A stretch of DNA of 64,000 nt from Roseiarcus sp963717215 (GCA_963717215.1 CAVQVS010000003.1:217434-281433); one strand, 5' to 3'; positions 35,374 to 44,539 are shown, numbered from the stretch's first letter. Numbers and translations are program-made. Notes: a model not told the origin generated them from the letters alone.

Positions 35374-35964
35374 ATGAAGCGGGCAAGAACAAACGAGCAG
35401 ATCGTCGAGGAATTTTTCATGCGGCGGCGCGTCGATGAGCCGCTGGACGAAGATTGGAAACAGGTTGTCGTATCGTTCCGCGATGAATTGACTACGGAAC
35501 TGAAAACGGGCCGCGCCGACCCGGGCGCTCAATTGAGCGCAGCCAAGCTGCTTGAGCTTCTGACGCTAAGGGCGCGAGGGCGCCCGGCGCAACGTATAGG
35601 GTCTGCCAAAAATTGGGGCATCGCCTCGGCGATCGACGAGGTTGCGGCCATATACGCAGATCGGGGGTACACAGAAGCGGCCGCGATCCGGGCAGCACGT
35701 CGAGACTTTAAGACGGCCGAGAGTTCTCTTAGCCTCGAGACCATCCGTGATTACCATCGCAAAGGGATCACGGAGATGGGAGACGGAAACGCGCGTTTAG
35801 CCATGCAGATCGATGAGACCGCCAAGCGCCTCGCCAAAGAGGGGTATAACGATCCGTTCGGGGTCGCAGTAGCGCAGGCCGCGCGGCGCCATGGGCAATT
35901 TGAGTTCGTGACCCGATTGAACTACCGGCGGGGAAAGAAGCGGCTCGCGAAACGCGGAAACTAA
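35374..35964 (+). CDS. Hypothetical protein of the decayed element
   Basis: 196 residues from MKRARTNEQIVEEFFMRRRV. Soluble, charged, mostly helical: WKQVVVSFRDELTTELKTGR, SAAKLLELLTLRARGRPAQR, SAIDEVAAIYADRGYTEAAA, ending LNYRRGKKRLAKRGN. No domain is recognised. It follows the integrase remnant by 28 bp on the same strand and is fully open, which fits a cargo or accessory gene of the element. Confidence 0.55.
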   Translation: MKRARTNEQIVEEFFMRRRVDEPLDEDWKQVVVSFRDELTTELKTGRADPGAQLSAAKLLELLTLRARGRPAQRIGSAKNWGIASAIDEVAAIYADRGYTEAAAIRAARRDFKTAESSLSLETIRDYHRKGITEMGDGNARLAMQIDETAKRLAKEGYNDPFGVAVAQAARRHGQFEFVTRLNYRRGKKRLAKRGN

Positions 35965-36043
35965 ATGACGCTATTTTTTATCCCATTTCGTGTCCTCTAA
36001 GGCGGGATTACTTGTGATGGCCCGCTCAAATGAGGTGCCTGGA

Positions 36044-36241
36044 ATGCGCGAATTCGAGCCTCTACTTACCGAGATTGACGCCGCCCGCTTACTAAAAACA
36101 TCGCCGGGGACTCTCAGAAATTGGCGGTCGAAAAACGAGGGCCCTCCCTTCGTCAAGGTCGGTGCCTCTGTGCGCTACTCGCCGAAAAGACTGCGCGACT
36201 ATGTCGACGTCCGCACACGCCGAACGATGTCGAGCGTCTGA
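36044..36241 (+). CDS. AlpA/excisionase-like helix-turn-helix protein
   Basis: 65 residues from MREFEPLLTEIDAARLLKTS (GAGG eight bases upstream); in-frame starts at 36017 and 35990 are alternatives. The winged-HTH pattern TEIDAARLLKTSPGTLRNWR, then EGPPFVKVGASVRYSPKRLR and DYVDVRTR, is that of MerR-like excisionases/AlpA. It would control excision or element genes. It lies between the hypothetical gene and the DUF1376 remnant, a normal order for integrative elements. Confidence 0.75.
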   Translation: MREFEPLLTEIDAARLLKTSPGTLRNWRSKNEGPPFVKVGASVRYSPKRLRDYVDVRTRRTMSSV

Positions 36242-36244
36242 TCA

Positions 36245-36334
36245 ATGGCCGCTCAAGTTCGGCGAAGGCGCGCCGATAAGCGCTCCCGCGTGATGACCCC
36301 GCGAGTTCGGCCCGTCGCTGAGGCCGCGCCGTGA
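36245..36334 (+). CDS. 29-residue basic peptide, uncertain
   Basis: ATG at 36245 to TGA at 36332-36334, reading MAAQVRRRRADKRSRVMTPR then VRPVAEAAP. It starts just past the HTH gene's stop, and its TGA overlaps a GTG (36331) that could start the DUF1376 gene. Tight packing and the Arg-rich composition are the only support. Confidence 0.3.
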   Translation: MAAQVRRRRADKRSRVMTPRVRPVAEAAP

Positions 36335-37176
36335 GCGCTGAACTGGTTCAAGTTCTTCCCCTCGGATTGGCTCGGGGGAACCGCTGGCCTTTCAGCGGCG
36401 GAGCGGGGTGTCGACGTGACCCTGATTGCCGCGATTTACGACCACGGGGGCCCAATCAGGCGGGACGACGCGCGGCTGGCTCGTCAATGCGGCTTGCCAA
36501 AGGCAGGGTTCGCACGTCCGCTTCAGGCTCTCGTCGATCTCGGCAAGATCGAAATCGAGGGGTGTGACCTCACCAATTCGTGCGCAAACGCGAACTCATT
36601 GACCGTGAAAATCGGATCGCGGTGGCGAGGGCCGGGGCGGCGTCCACTAATGGAAAAGCCCCAAAGAAATCAACGAACGTGTTTCGCTCCAGCGACGCTT
36701 CAGCCAGCAAGTCCGCGACCGATACAGCGATGCTTTCGGAGCGCCATCGCGCGGTCGCGCAAGAACCAAATATAGCCAAGGCGATAGAGAGAGCCGCGGG
36801 TATGCGCGAGCCCGGGACGCCCCGCGTGGATCCATCTATGGGGCCAGCACCGCCACCGGGGCGATCGACGCCCATCTCGCGCGACTTGCCCCTCTCCGGA
36901 CCGGATCGCGCTGCGGCGATCGCTGCGGGGCTCAGCGAGTCAGAGGCCGCAACGGAATGGCGTGCCTTTCGCGACTTCAATCTCAGCAACGCCGGCAGAT
37001 CATTCGACTGGTCGGCAAAATGGCGGATGTGGTTGCACCGCTACAAGAACTTCAAGCCATCATCAGGGAACGAAAACAGTGTCCATGCTGCCGCCAAGCA
37101 ATTCCACGACGTGCTTCTCGCTCGACAATCGGTCGAAATGTTCAGACCTACCATGCTCCCCGGTTCGAGCCCTTGA
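36331..37176 (+). pseudogene. DUF1376 (YdaU-type) replication-associated protein, two frame breaks
   Basis: Conserved start WFKFFPSDWLGGTAGLSAAE then RGVDVTLIAAIYDHGGPIR and CGLPKAGFARPLQALVDLG, ending GKIEIEGCDLTN. After a one-base change near 36577 come KRELIDRENRIAVARAGAAS and FRDFNLSNAGRSFDWSAKWR with MWLHRYKNF to 37176. The domain is found in phage and island genes next to replication functions. The start is unclear: GTG at 36331 is out of phase with WFKFF by one base. Either two indels or genuine decay explains it. Confidence 0.65.
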
Positions 37177-37492
37177 GCTGGCGCGGCTGTTTTTCGGTCA
37201 GTTCAAAAAAGGCGAGGCGGCCGATCCAGAAGTCTGGGTTCGTTCGGTAGTGATAGTGCTGTCGGGGTATCCAGAAACCGTCGTTATCAACGTCACACAC
37301 CCGCGCACCGGCTTGGCCGGCAAATATACGTTTCTTCCAAGCATCCGCGAAATCGACGAGGCATGCGAGGGCCGCATAAGATGGCGCCGCCGCCTGTTGA
37401 CGGATGACGATCCACCAATGGCTCGGCGGGTCAACCCGGAGGTTGTGATTGGGTTTCAGCATCTCAGGGCGCATCTCAACTTGCCACGATGA
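37085..37492 (+). CDS. Hypothetical protein of the decayed element, start uncertain
   Basis: The credible part is the C-terminal 105 residues: LELARLFFGQFKKGEAADPE, VWVRSVVIVLSGYPETVVIN, VTHPRTGLAGKYTFLPSIRE, IDEACEGRIRWRR. It has a globular composition and is typical of genes that follow DUF1376 in phage-like elements. ATG at 37085 is the last in-frame start before it, yet its first 25 codons overlap the preceding gene and look like shadow sequence, so the 5' end may be broken. No function is assigned. Confidence 0.45.
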   Translation: MLPPSNSTTCFSLDNRSKCSDLPCSPVRALELARLFFGQFKKGEAADPEVWVRSVVIVLSGYPETVVINVTHPRTGLAGKYTFLPSIREIDEACEGRIRWRRRLLTDDDPPMARRVNPEVVIGFQHLRAHLNLPR

Positions 37493-37839
37493 AGGCACGG
37501 GAAGGTGCCTACAGCTACATGTTGTAGCTAGGATAGGAAAAGCGGATGGGGGTTACTTTGTCGTCGACTAAGCGCGGAGGCTAACCGCTTGCCAAAAACG
37601 CGCAGAGAATTTTCGGGTTCGTTAGTCTTGATTAAGTATCATCGCAAAACCAAAGCAACCCGGGTCCTATCAGCCCGACAATGGAAGCTTACCGGACATC
37701 CCCACTCGACGACAACCGGGGCGCATTCGTCGCTGCACAGCCTGATAAAAGCGCCGCCAACGATTGACCATGCTAATTGATTCGCGCCCATCTCGAGTTG
37801 TTCGCCGACCGCACTCCCGACCCCTCGGAGCGGGAGCCT

Positions 37840-38635
37840 GCCTCGCTTCGACAGCGCCTCCGCCCGAAGCGACCTCTCGCGAAAGCCCCGGAGCACCAAG
37901 CCTTTCCGCTGCCGGCGCCAATCCCGGCCTGGGCGCGGGCGGACGGAAGGGCAAGGCAGGTTGAGCCGCTATTTTTTCCGGAGCCGGGCTCGCGTTGCTC
38001 GACGCCTCCCTACGCGCCGACCCGCCAGGCGGCAGCGCGCTGCGTGCCCGCCTTGCCCTGAAGAGCGCCGCCGCTTGCGCCAAGATCCCGCACACGCACA
38101 TAAGCGCCGACGAAGCCACGCTGCGCGACCTCCCATTCGCCGTTGGCGACCCGCTCGGCCCCGCGGCGAACCTCTTGTCGCTCTGGCGCAATGGCGCGCG
38201 CCGGCCGCCCAGCATCGAGCCCAGTCGGATCGGCGACGCGGCGGTGCTGCTGAACCTGGCCGTGGACCCGAAAAGTCTCGGGGCCAGCCTGAAGGGGTGC
38301 GCAGGGGAGGGGGCGATCCATTTCGGCGGCCGCCAAGGCCGCCGCCCTGGCGTAGGCTGCCGTCCCGGACGCCCCAGCGCCCCCTCCGAGATTTTTGCGC
38401 TTTGGGTGTTCGATCTCACCTTGCTATTCGGCTGCAGTGGCCGCGGCCTGTGCCGCTGATCGCTGTGAGAATCTCGATCCGAGCCTATGGTCGCCAGGCG
38501 CCAACCGACGTTTCAAAGGCCGAGCGACCCCGCCTGGCCAAACGCGGCCGCAACTGCGATCGCGCTCGCCGCCCCGCCCTCGCCGCCGATCTTGCGCGCC
38601 GCTCGAATATTCTGATCGCCGTCGCGCCCAAACTC
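37840..38635 (+). pseudogene. DUF1403 family gene remnant
   Basis: Joined pieces: FPLPAPIPAWARADGRA; after a break near 37980 AGLALLDASLRADPP, RARLALKSAAACAKIPHTHI, SADEATLRDLPFAVGDPLGP, AANLLSLWRNGARRP; after a break near 38430 AIRLQWPRPVPLIA and ALAADLARRSNILIAVAPKL. This follows the full length of DUF1403, an uncharacterised Rhizobiales family often found on plasmids and islands. At least two frame breaks occur, and the 3' end runs into an ATPase remnant on the other strand. The 37493-37840 stretch before it holds no gene I can support. Confidence 0.6.
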
Positions 38636-38639
38636 CGTT

Positions 38640-38840
38640 CGAACTCAAAAGGAATGCCGTGGCCGTTGTCGCTGATGATGATGCTACGCACGCCCCCTAG
38701 GCTTGGATGCCTAATCAACAGTGATTTCCGGTGGCGTCGGCGTCTAACCCGTTCCAAATCAGCTCGGCGGCGGCAATCGGCTGCGCCTTCGACTGGCACT
38801 CCAGAAAATCGGGCTGAACTTCAACGGTATATTCGGTCAT
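38640..38840 (-). pseudogene. GHKL ATP-binding protein, 5' remnant
   Basis: ATG at 38840 opens MTEYTVEVQPDFLECQSKAQ then PIAAAELIWNGLDADAT, which is the N-box (E-N-DA) of HSP90-like/GHKL ATPases. It stops at GNHC, and in another frame GVRSIIISDNGHGIPFEFE gives the G1 box (DNGHGI). The remaining ATPase and the effector part are missing, replaced at about 38638 by the end of the DUF1403 remnant. Proteins opening this way are large ATPases of unknown or defence-related role; the type cannot be decided from this stub. Confidence 0.65.
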
Positions 38841-38972
38841 GGATGGCGTGTTCGTTTTCTCTAATCGTAGCAGATCCTGGTCATGGTCGCATGACCAGAT
38901 TCCAGTCGATCGTCCACTCGTGGAGTTAAAGTCTCGGCGCGCATAAGCCAGCAAGTCGCTCGTTGTTTCTGT

Positions 38973-38991
38973 CGTCAGGTTTTGCCTGACG
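38973..38991. promoter_or_regulatory. Palindromic operator, copy A
   Basis: CGTCAGG-TTTTG-CCTGACG. 7-bp arms, 5-bp spacer, no T-run after it, so not a terminator. It is 97 bp upstream of the 38-residue ORF that leads into the DUF1328 gene. The same motif recurs at 42467 and 57591. Confidence 0.75.
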
Positions 38992-39087
38992 AGGGCACCG
39001 CGATCCCCGACTGATCTTCAACCCGACAAGTGCGATGATGGCGCAATCAGCGAAGCCGCGCAGTTTCGTATTCTCAGGAGGATAGTG

Positions 39088-39204
39088 ATGCAAAACGGTC
39101 TATCGCCCACTGTGACCGCTGCCGCCTCGTTCGTCGGAGGCTCCGTACTCGCCGACGGCGATTCCATGAGCGGTATCACGATGTCAGGCCAACGATCATG
39201 TTAA
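39088..39204 (+). CDS. 38-residue leader-like ORF
   Basis: ATG at 39088 follows CAGGAGGATAGTG, one of the best ribosome sites in the window. It reads MQNGLSPTVTAAASFVGGSV then LADGDSMSGITMSGQRSC. Its TAA lies inside the first codons of the DUF1328 gene (7-base overlap), which suggests translational coupling. No family is recognised. Confidence 0.45.
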   Translation: MQNGLSPTVTAAASFVGGSVLADGDSMSGITMSGQRSC

Positions 39205-39371
39205 AATGGGCCCTCATTTTCCTGGTGATCTCTATCATTGCTGGTTTTTTTGGGTTCTCTGGGGTTTCTGCCGCGACCGCGAGGGTGTCGAAGGTCCTGT
39301 TCATCATCGCGATCATCATCTTCGTGGTCTTTATCGTTCTGGCATTGAAGGCTGGACAGTCGATCTTCTGA
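39198..39371 (+). CDS. DUF1328 (YtjA-type) small membrane protein
   Basis: 57 residues, MLKWALIFLVISIIAGFFGF, SGVSAATARVSKVLFIIAII, IFVVFIVLALKAG. Two membrane segments separated by the conserved FGFSG and A-A loop, which is the DUF1328 signature. The family is widespread and stress-linked in expression, with unknown function. It overlaps the preceding 38-residue ORF and lies under the copy-A palindrome. Confidence 0.85.
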   Translation: MLKWALIFLVISIIAGFFGFSGVSAATARVSKVLFIIAIIIFVVFIVLALKAGQSIF

Positions 39372-39521
39372 ACGCGGTTTCGCTCCGGTGCCGCCGATAA
39401 CTTGCGATTGGCCGAAAGTGGTCGCCTTGTCACTTGGAACGGCCCCGCGTTACAACTCAGACGAGCTACTGCTTCCTACGTCGAACGCGGTGGTATCGTT
39501 GCTGACGCGCGAGAGAGGCCT

Positions 39522-40199
39522 TCAATCATGATCCACTAGGCTGTTGAGCCATCCTTGCGCCGCGCCGTATCGTACAATTGCCGCGCGGGACCGCAAGCCG
39601 AGCTTTTCTGCGGCTCGCGCCTTGTAAGTCTCGACTGTCTTGACGCTTACATCGAGGCGCCCGGCGATTTCCTTGTTGCCGAACCCCTGCGCCGTGAACC
39701 GTAGTACGTCCGTCTCGCGTGGACTGAGGTCGACGGCGGAAACCGACATTGCATCGCGCCCCTGACGCGCGGGCAAAGCCATGTCGGCAACAGCGGGGTC
39801 GAGAACCATCCCGCCGGCCGCCACCGCACGAACCGCACGAACAAGCTCTTCGGCAGCCGACCGTTTCAGAAGAAAGCCTCGCGCCCCCGCCTGCAGAAGT
39901 TGCTGCACGTAAGCTCGATCTTCGTGGACAGTCAGGGCAATAATCTTCACACGCGGGCATCGCTCTGCGAGAAGTCTTGCGAGTTCGAGCCCACTGACGC
40001 CCGGCATCGAAAGGTCCAACACGGCGACGTCTGGCAAGAGTTCTTTGATAATGGCCAATGCGGCTGTTCCGCTGGCGGCTTCGCCGACGAGCTCGATCTC
40101 CGGCGCCGCCTGCAAGAGGGCCTTGACGCCAGCGAGGACCACGGGGTGGTCATCCGCAATCGCGACGCGAATTACTGGATCTCCTTCCGAGGTATTCAT
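39522..40199 (-). CDS. NarL/FixJ-family response regulator
   Basis: 225 residues. Receiver domain with the acidic pair in VAIADDHPVV, phospho-acceptor Asp in VAVLDLSMPGVSG, Thr in IIALTVHED and Lys in FLLKRSAAE. The C-terminal LuxR HTH is LSPRETDVLRFTAQGFGNKE then IAGRLDVSVKTVETYKARAA. Start codon ATG at 40199 overlaps the kinase stop, so the two are co-translated. It most likely binds inverted repeats; the palindrome found at three promoters around this module is the obvious candidate target (inference). Confidence 0.92.
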   Translation of the reverse strand: MNTSEGDPVIRVAIADDHPVVLAGVKALLQAAPEIELVGEAASGTAALAIIKELLPDVAVLDLSMPGVSGLELARLLAERCPRVKIIALTVHEDRAYVQQLLQAGARGFLLKRSAAEELVRAVRAVAAGGMVLDPAVADMALPARQGRDAMSVSAVDLSPRETDVLRFTAQGFGNKEIAGRLDVSVKTVETYKARAAEKLGLRSRAAIVRYGAAQGWLNSLVDHD

Positions 40200-42346
40200 A
40201 GCGGCTCCGGCGCAGGACGATGAGGCTCGAGGGGGACCGCGACGAATAGCGTCGTGCCGGCGTTCGTCGACTCGACCCGGAGAGCGCCGCCAATCATAGC
40301 CAGGCGCTCGCGCATGCCCAATAGCCCGAGACCACGGCGACCCGCCGGTTTAGCGTCTCGGTCGCCGCCAGGATCATCGGCGTCAAATCCCGAACCGTCG
40401 TCCTCGATCACTACGCGGATATAGTCGGGCCGCCGGTCGAAGACGATGCTCACGTTGCTAGCCTGGGCATGCTTCAGAACGTTCGTTAGAGCCTCTTGAA
40501 CAACGCGGTAGAGGACCGTCTCAAGTTCGGCCGGCAGGCGCGGTTCTACGTCGCCCATAATCTGGACATCGGCCGCGACGCCGTATCTTTCGTTCCAGTC
40601 GGCAATCAGCGCGGCAAGCGCGCGCGGGAGACCGAGGTCGTCCAGCGCCGTCGGGCGAAGATCGGCGGAGGCTTGGTGAATGTCGCGCCCGATCTCACTG
40701 GCCAATTTTTGAAGCCAGCGCATGTGTTCCTTGATCGACCGCTCGCCGGCCGCAACGCGCTCTTCAACGCCCTCAACAGCCCGCTCCAGCGCCTTCAGCC
40801 CCAAGGAGAGACCTGTCACAGTCTGCCCCACTTGATCGTGCAGGTCGTGAGCGATTCGCCGCTGGACATCCTCCTGGGCGTCAGCCAGCCGCCGCAACAG
40901 GCTTAGGCGTTGCGCCTCTGCGAGCTTTTGCGACCCGACGTCCATGACAACGCCATACAAAGCCGCAGCGCCCTCTTCATTTGCGCCGCGCAACTGACCG
41001 CGAAGACGGAGCCACCGCGGCGATCCTTCCCTGGCGAGAACGCGGAAATCCACATCGAACGGCGTACCCTTGTCTAGGCAACCTCGCGCCGATGTCCGAA
41101 CGCGGTCGAGATCATCGGGATGCAGGGTGCCGAGAAACACCGAAGATGACCAGTGTTCCTGTCCGTCTTGCTGACGAGGCAGGTCAAGCAGTAAGCGACA
41201 GCGCTCCGAGCCTATGACCCGATCCTGCTCGAAGTCCCATCCCCAGGTTCCCAGTCCGGCAGCTTCGATTGCGAGGTCAGCACGCCTTTCGCTCGCCAAC
41301 AATGTAGCCGCGGAACGTTGTTCCTCCGTCTGGCGTTGCAACGCCAATCCCTTGGCGACGATCGCTGTCAACGCGGTCGCTATCGTCAAACTGCCCACCA
41401 CGCCGGCCGCAACGGCATAAAAGGCCTGTCGCACAGGCCCATTGAGGGTGTCACTCGGGATCCCAAGGTGAACGGACCACATGCCGACGTCCGGCAAGGT
41501 CTGAAAGATCGCGTCGACGCGGATGCCCTCGAGGGTCCGACCTTTGTAGAATCCGCCTGAGGATTTAGCGATCGCATCATGCAGGGCCGGTTCTGCTGGG
41601 CGCCCCAGATTCTCGTTCTCTGAAAGACTGCGAGCGATGAGGTTGCCGTGGCGATCCACAACGGCTCCGATCCAGCCATAGGGAAGTCCAGCTTTGCGGA
41701 GGATATCGCTTACCGCGTCGGGCGCCATACCGATCGTGAGGACATATCGAAGCGCATGGTTGCGAATGACCGGAATGCGAAGGGCCAAAAGGCGTCGGCC
41801 CGAAACCGCCCCGACCGGACCTATGCTCCCAATGACCGGTCTACGATCACGCAACACTTCTTCGAAGCTTTCGCGATCCGCCGTGGGCCCGAGTTGGTTG
41901 CCGAAAGGGCGCAGAAGATTGAGGACCTGCATGCCTTGCAAATCGTCGAGTTCCACGGTGAACCAGAGCGGGCGTGTCGCCTTTAACGTCTGCGCCTCGC
42001 GGTAGAACGAACCGAAGTCGGAGTCGTCGAGCGACGGAGAGAGCGCCAAGGCTTCGGCGACCTGCACCTGGTTTGTCATTTCCGCTGTGATCCAACCGCC
42101 TACGCGATCGACTGTATCGTGGGCGAGAACGATGGCCGCCGCTCTCTGGTTGTCAGCCGCGTTGTAGGCGATCCAGTCCGCGAACAGGAGGACAGGGATG
42201 GATGCCGCTGCGAGCAACAGGGAGAGAGGATGATTGAGGTCGGGCAGACCAAAGGTGAGCTTGCGAGGCGCAGCAACCGATCGAGGGATTCGAGGTTCCT
42301 GTCGTTTTGTCGTCGCGGCGGGGACTACGTTCTTAAGGCTTGGCAT
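40196..42346 (-). CDS. NarX/DegS-type (HisKA_3) sensor histidine kinase
   Basis: 716 residues. One membrane segment near residues 40-60 (LSLLLAAASIPVLLFADWIA), a periplasmic sensor region of about 260 residues resembling Cache domains, and a second segment (AFYAVAAGVVGSLTIATALT). A PAS domain follows (IEAAGLGTWGWDFEQDRVIG, TLHPDDLDRV), then the HisKA_3 motif RRIAHDLHDQVGQTVTGLSL with the phospho-His. The HATPase has NVLKHAQASNV (N-box), DDGSGFD and GLGLLGMRERL. It senses an extracytoplasmic ligand or state and phosphorylates the overlapping regulator. Divergent from the ThDP-enzyme operon; copy B of the palindrome lies 121 bp upstream. Confidence 0.92.
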   Translation of the reverse strand: MPSLKNVVPAATTKRQEPRIPRSVAAPRKLTFGLPDLNHPLSLLLAAASIPVLLFADWIAYNAADNQRAAAIVLAHDTVDRVGGWITAEMTNQVQVAEALALSPSLDDSDFGSFYREAQTLKATRPLWFTVELDDLQGMQVLNLLRPFGNQLGPTADRESFEEVLRDRRPVIGSIGPVGAVSGRRLLALRIPVIRNHALRYVLTIGMAPDAVSDILRKAGLPYGWIGAVVDRHGNLIARSLSENENLGRPAEPALHDAIAKSSGGFYKGRTLEGIRVDAIFQTLPDVGMWSVHLGIPSDTLNGPVRQAFYAVAAGVVGSLTIATALTAIVAKGLALQRQTEEQRSAATLLASERRADLAIEAAGLGTWGWDFEQDRVIGSERCRLLLDLPRQQDGQEHWSSSVFLGTLHPDDLDRVRTSARGCLDKGTPFDVDFRVLAREGSPRWLRLRGQLRGANEEGAAALYGVVMDVGSQKLAEAQRLSLLRRLADAQEDVQRRIAHDLHDQVGQTVTGLSLGLKALERAVEGVEERVAAGERSIKEHMRWLQKLASEIGRDIHQASADLRPTALDDLGLPRALAALIADWNERYGVAADVQIMGDVEPRLPAELETVLYRVVQEALTNVLKHAQASNVSIVFDRRPDYIRVVIEDDGSGFDADDPGGDRDAKPAGRRGLGLLGMRERLAMIGGALRVESTNAGTTLFVAVPLEPHRPAPEPL

Positions 42347-42685
42347 AAAGCGTTTGCCTCATGGCCGAAGCTCCCATTTAGCGGCGCGATCCGTATCGGG
42401 GTCGATCTCGACACTAAGACCCTATGCGTTTGGCGATCCAACCGCCACAGGGACTTCATCGATCGTTGTCAGGTTCGTCCTGACACGATCAAGGCTCCTC
42501 CCGACTTTCAAGGTCAGTCACTTCAGAGAAAGATGCAATAGATGTGACCTCGACCGGAACGACGACGCTCGGGGCCGAAGCGATAAGTGAAAGTAAAAAA
42601 GAGTCGCTGAATCGATCAAGCAGCGGATCGATCTGCGTCTTCCCTTCGTTGACGAAGAGATGATCGACGTTGAAGGAGCGATAGC
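42347..42685. other. Divergent promoter region of the two-component system and ThDP operon
   Basis: 339 bp without a supportable gene. It contains the palindrome at 42467-42485, a second candidate signal GGAAC at 42556 without a matching -10, and GAAGGAG before the ThDP-enzyme ATG. Confidence 0.5.
42467..42485. promoter_or_regulatory. Palindromic operator, copy B
   Basis: TGTCAGG-TTCGT-CCTGACA, with the symmetry extending outward through GATCG/CGATC. It lies between the sensor kinase (121 bp) and the ThDP enzyme (200 bp) and could serve both. Confidence 0.8.
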
Positions 42686-44464
42686 ATGAATGTCAGCGAG
42701 TACGTGTGGCAGCGCCTCGCTGATTGGGGGCTGACCCGCGTCTACGGCTACCCAGGCGACGGCATCGGCGGGCTGGACGTCGCCCTGGAGAAAGCCAGAG
42801 ACAAGATGCAATACGTTCAGGTGCGCCATGAGGAAATGGCCGCCTTCATGGCCTCCGCCCACGCCAAGTTCACGGGCGGGGTCGGACTTTGCTACGCGAC
42901 TTCGGGCCCCGGCGCGATCCATCTTCTGACCGGATTGTATGACGCCAAGGCCGACCATGTACCGGTGGTGGCAATTGTCGGCCAGCAGGCCCGTTCCGCC
43001 CTCGGAGCCGACTACCAACAGGAGGTCGACCTCCAAAATCTCTTCAAGGACGTGGCGGGAGATTACGTCCACATGGCCAGCGTGCCCGGGCAGGTCCGCC
43101 AACTTATCGATCGCGCCGTTCGCATCGCCTCCACAAAGCGCGTTGTGACTTGCGTGATCCTGCCCAACGACCTTCAGCTGCTGGACTATAAGGACCCGCC
43201 GCTGGTTCACGGCACGACCCATACCGGCATCGGCTACGCGAGCCCGGCAAAGCTGCCGGACCATAGTGCGCTGCAACAGGCGGCCGACGTGCTGAATGCG
43301 GGAGAGAAGGTAGCGATCCTCGTGGGAGCGGGGGCGCTGGGAGCGACAGACGAGGTTATTGCGGTTTCAGGACGGCTTCAGGCTGGTTGCGCCAAGGCGC
43401 TCTTGGGCAAAACGGTTCTGCCCGACGACCTGCCCTGGGTCACAGGGTCGCTCGGGCTTCTCGGAACAAAGCCAAGTTGGGATCTGATGAAGGAGTGCGA
43501 CACATTCCTCATGATCGGATCTGCCTTCCCCTACAGCGAATTCCTGCCAAAGCCGGGCAGCGCTCGTGGCGTGCAGATCGACATCGACGGCGGGCGGCTC
43601 AGCCTCCGTTATCCGATGGAAGTCAACCTCGTCGGCGACAGCGCCGTCACACTTAGCGCGTTGCTGCCGATGCTGAAGCAAAAGCCGGCTGGCGCGTGGC
43701 GAAAGGGCATCAAGGAAGGCGTCGCGAAATGGTGGAAGCTGCTCGAGGAGCGCGCCATGCAGCCGGCCGATCCGATCAATCCCCAGCGCATCTTCTGGGA
43801 ATTGTCTAAGCGGCTGCCGAGTAACGTCATCATGACGGGCGACAGCGGCTCAGTCGCCAATTGGTACGCGCGCGACATCAAGATCCGGCGCGGCATGATG
43901 GGCTCGCTGTCTGGTGGACTAGCGTCCCTGGGCGCAGCGACCCCCTACGCCATGGCGGCCAAGATGGCCCACCCGGATCGCCCGGTCATCGGCTTCATCG
44001 GCGATGGTGCGATGCAGATGAATGGCCTGAACGTGATGATCACTGTCTCGAAATACTGGAAGGAGTGGGCTGACCCGCGCTTCATCATCATGGTGTTGAA
44101 CAATCGCGACCTGAACCAGGTGACCTGGGAGGAGCGGATTCAACTTGGCGACGGGAAGACTGAGTCAACCCAGAGCATTCCGGATTTCCCCTATCATAAA
44201 TATGCCGAGCTGATCGATTTGAAAGGCATCTTCGTCGATGATCCAGAGAAGCTCGGAGTGGCATGGGAGGAGGCGCTGAGCGCCGACCGGCCGGTAATCC
44301 TCGAAGTGTATGCCGACCCGAACGTGCCCCCGCTTCCGCCCCACATTACGCTGAAGGACGCGACCCACTTCATGACCATGATGGGCGACGAACCTGAACT
44401 GGGGAGCGTCCTGAAGAACAGCGCAAAACAGATCCTTGCTGGCGTTCTGCCGGGCAGGGATTGA
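42686..44464 (+). CDS. Thiamine-diphosphate enzyme of the pyruvate oxidase/acetolactate synthase superfamily
   Basis: 592 residues. N-terminal domain with the catalytic Glu in VRHEEMAAFMASAHAKFTG; CYATSGPGAIHLLTGLYDAK; FAD/ADP-type middle domain (AILVGAGALGATDEVIAVSG). C-terminal ThDP domain with GFIGDGAMQMNGLNVMITV and NNRDLNQVTWEE, giving the metal-binding GDG-NN pattern. The start MNVSEYVWQRLADWGLTRVY is usual for PoxB-like enzymes. It probably oxidises or decarboxylates a 2-oxo acid, feeding electrons to quinone if PoxB-like. The final membrane-binding helix of true PoxB is not obvious, so the exact reaction is open. First gene of the plus-strand operon. Confidence 0.85.
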   Translation: MNVSEYVWQRLADWGLTRVYGYPGDGIGGLDVALEKARDKMQYVQVRHEEMAAFMASAHAKFTGGVGLCYATSGPGAIHLLTGLYDAKADHVPVVAIVGQQARSALGADYQQEVDLQNLFKDVAGDYVHMASVPGQVRQLIDRAVRIASTKRVVTCVILPNDLQLLDYKDPPLVHGTTHTGIGYASPAKLPDHSALQQAADVLNAGEKVAILVGAGALGATDEVIAVSGRLQAGCAKALLGKTVLPDDLPWVTGSLGLLGTKPSWDLMKECDTFLMIGSAFPYSEFLPKPGSARGVQIDIDGGRLSLRYPMEVNLVGDSAVTLSALLPMLKQKPAGAWRKGIKEGVAKWWKLLEERAMQPADPINPQRIFWELSKRLPSNVIMTGDSGSVANWYARDIKIRRGMMGSLSGGLASLGAATPYAMAAKMAHPDRPVIGFIGDGAMQMNGLNVMITVSKYWKEWADPRFIIMVLNNRDLNQVTWEERIQLGDGKTESTQSIPDFPYHKYAELIDLKGIFVDDPEKLGVAWEEALSADRPVILEVYADPNVPPLPPHITLKDATHFMTMMGDEPELGSVLKNSAKQILAGVLPGRD

Positions 44465-44539
44465 TTGGCGTTTACAGGCTTTGCGGGCGGTGCCAGCGCG
44501 CCGAGCAGCGCGGCAGGGTGAATCATCAAAGGAATCGCC

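Noticed and set aside
37670..38419. Minus-strand open frame over the DUF1403 region
   Set aside because: The plus strand encodes recognisable DUF1403 pieces; the antisense frame is Arg/Ala/Pro shadow sequence.
38973..38991. GTCAGG palindromes read as rho-independent terminators
   Set aside because: None of the three is followed by a T-run, and all sit upstream of genes, in two cases in divergent gaps.
39420..42690. EcfG-type general stress promoters (GGAAC, 16-17 bp, CGTT)
   Set aside because: GGAAC occurs at 39436 and 42556, but no CGTT lies at the required spacing.
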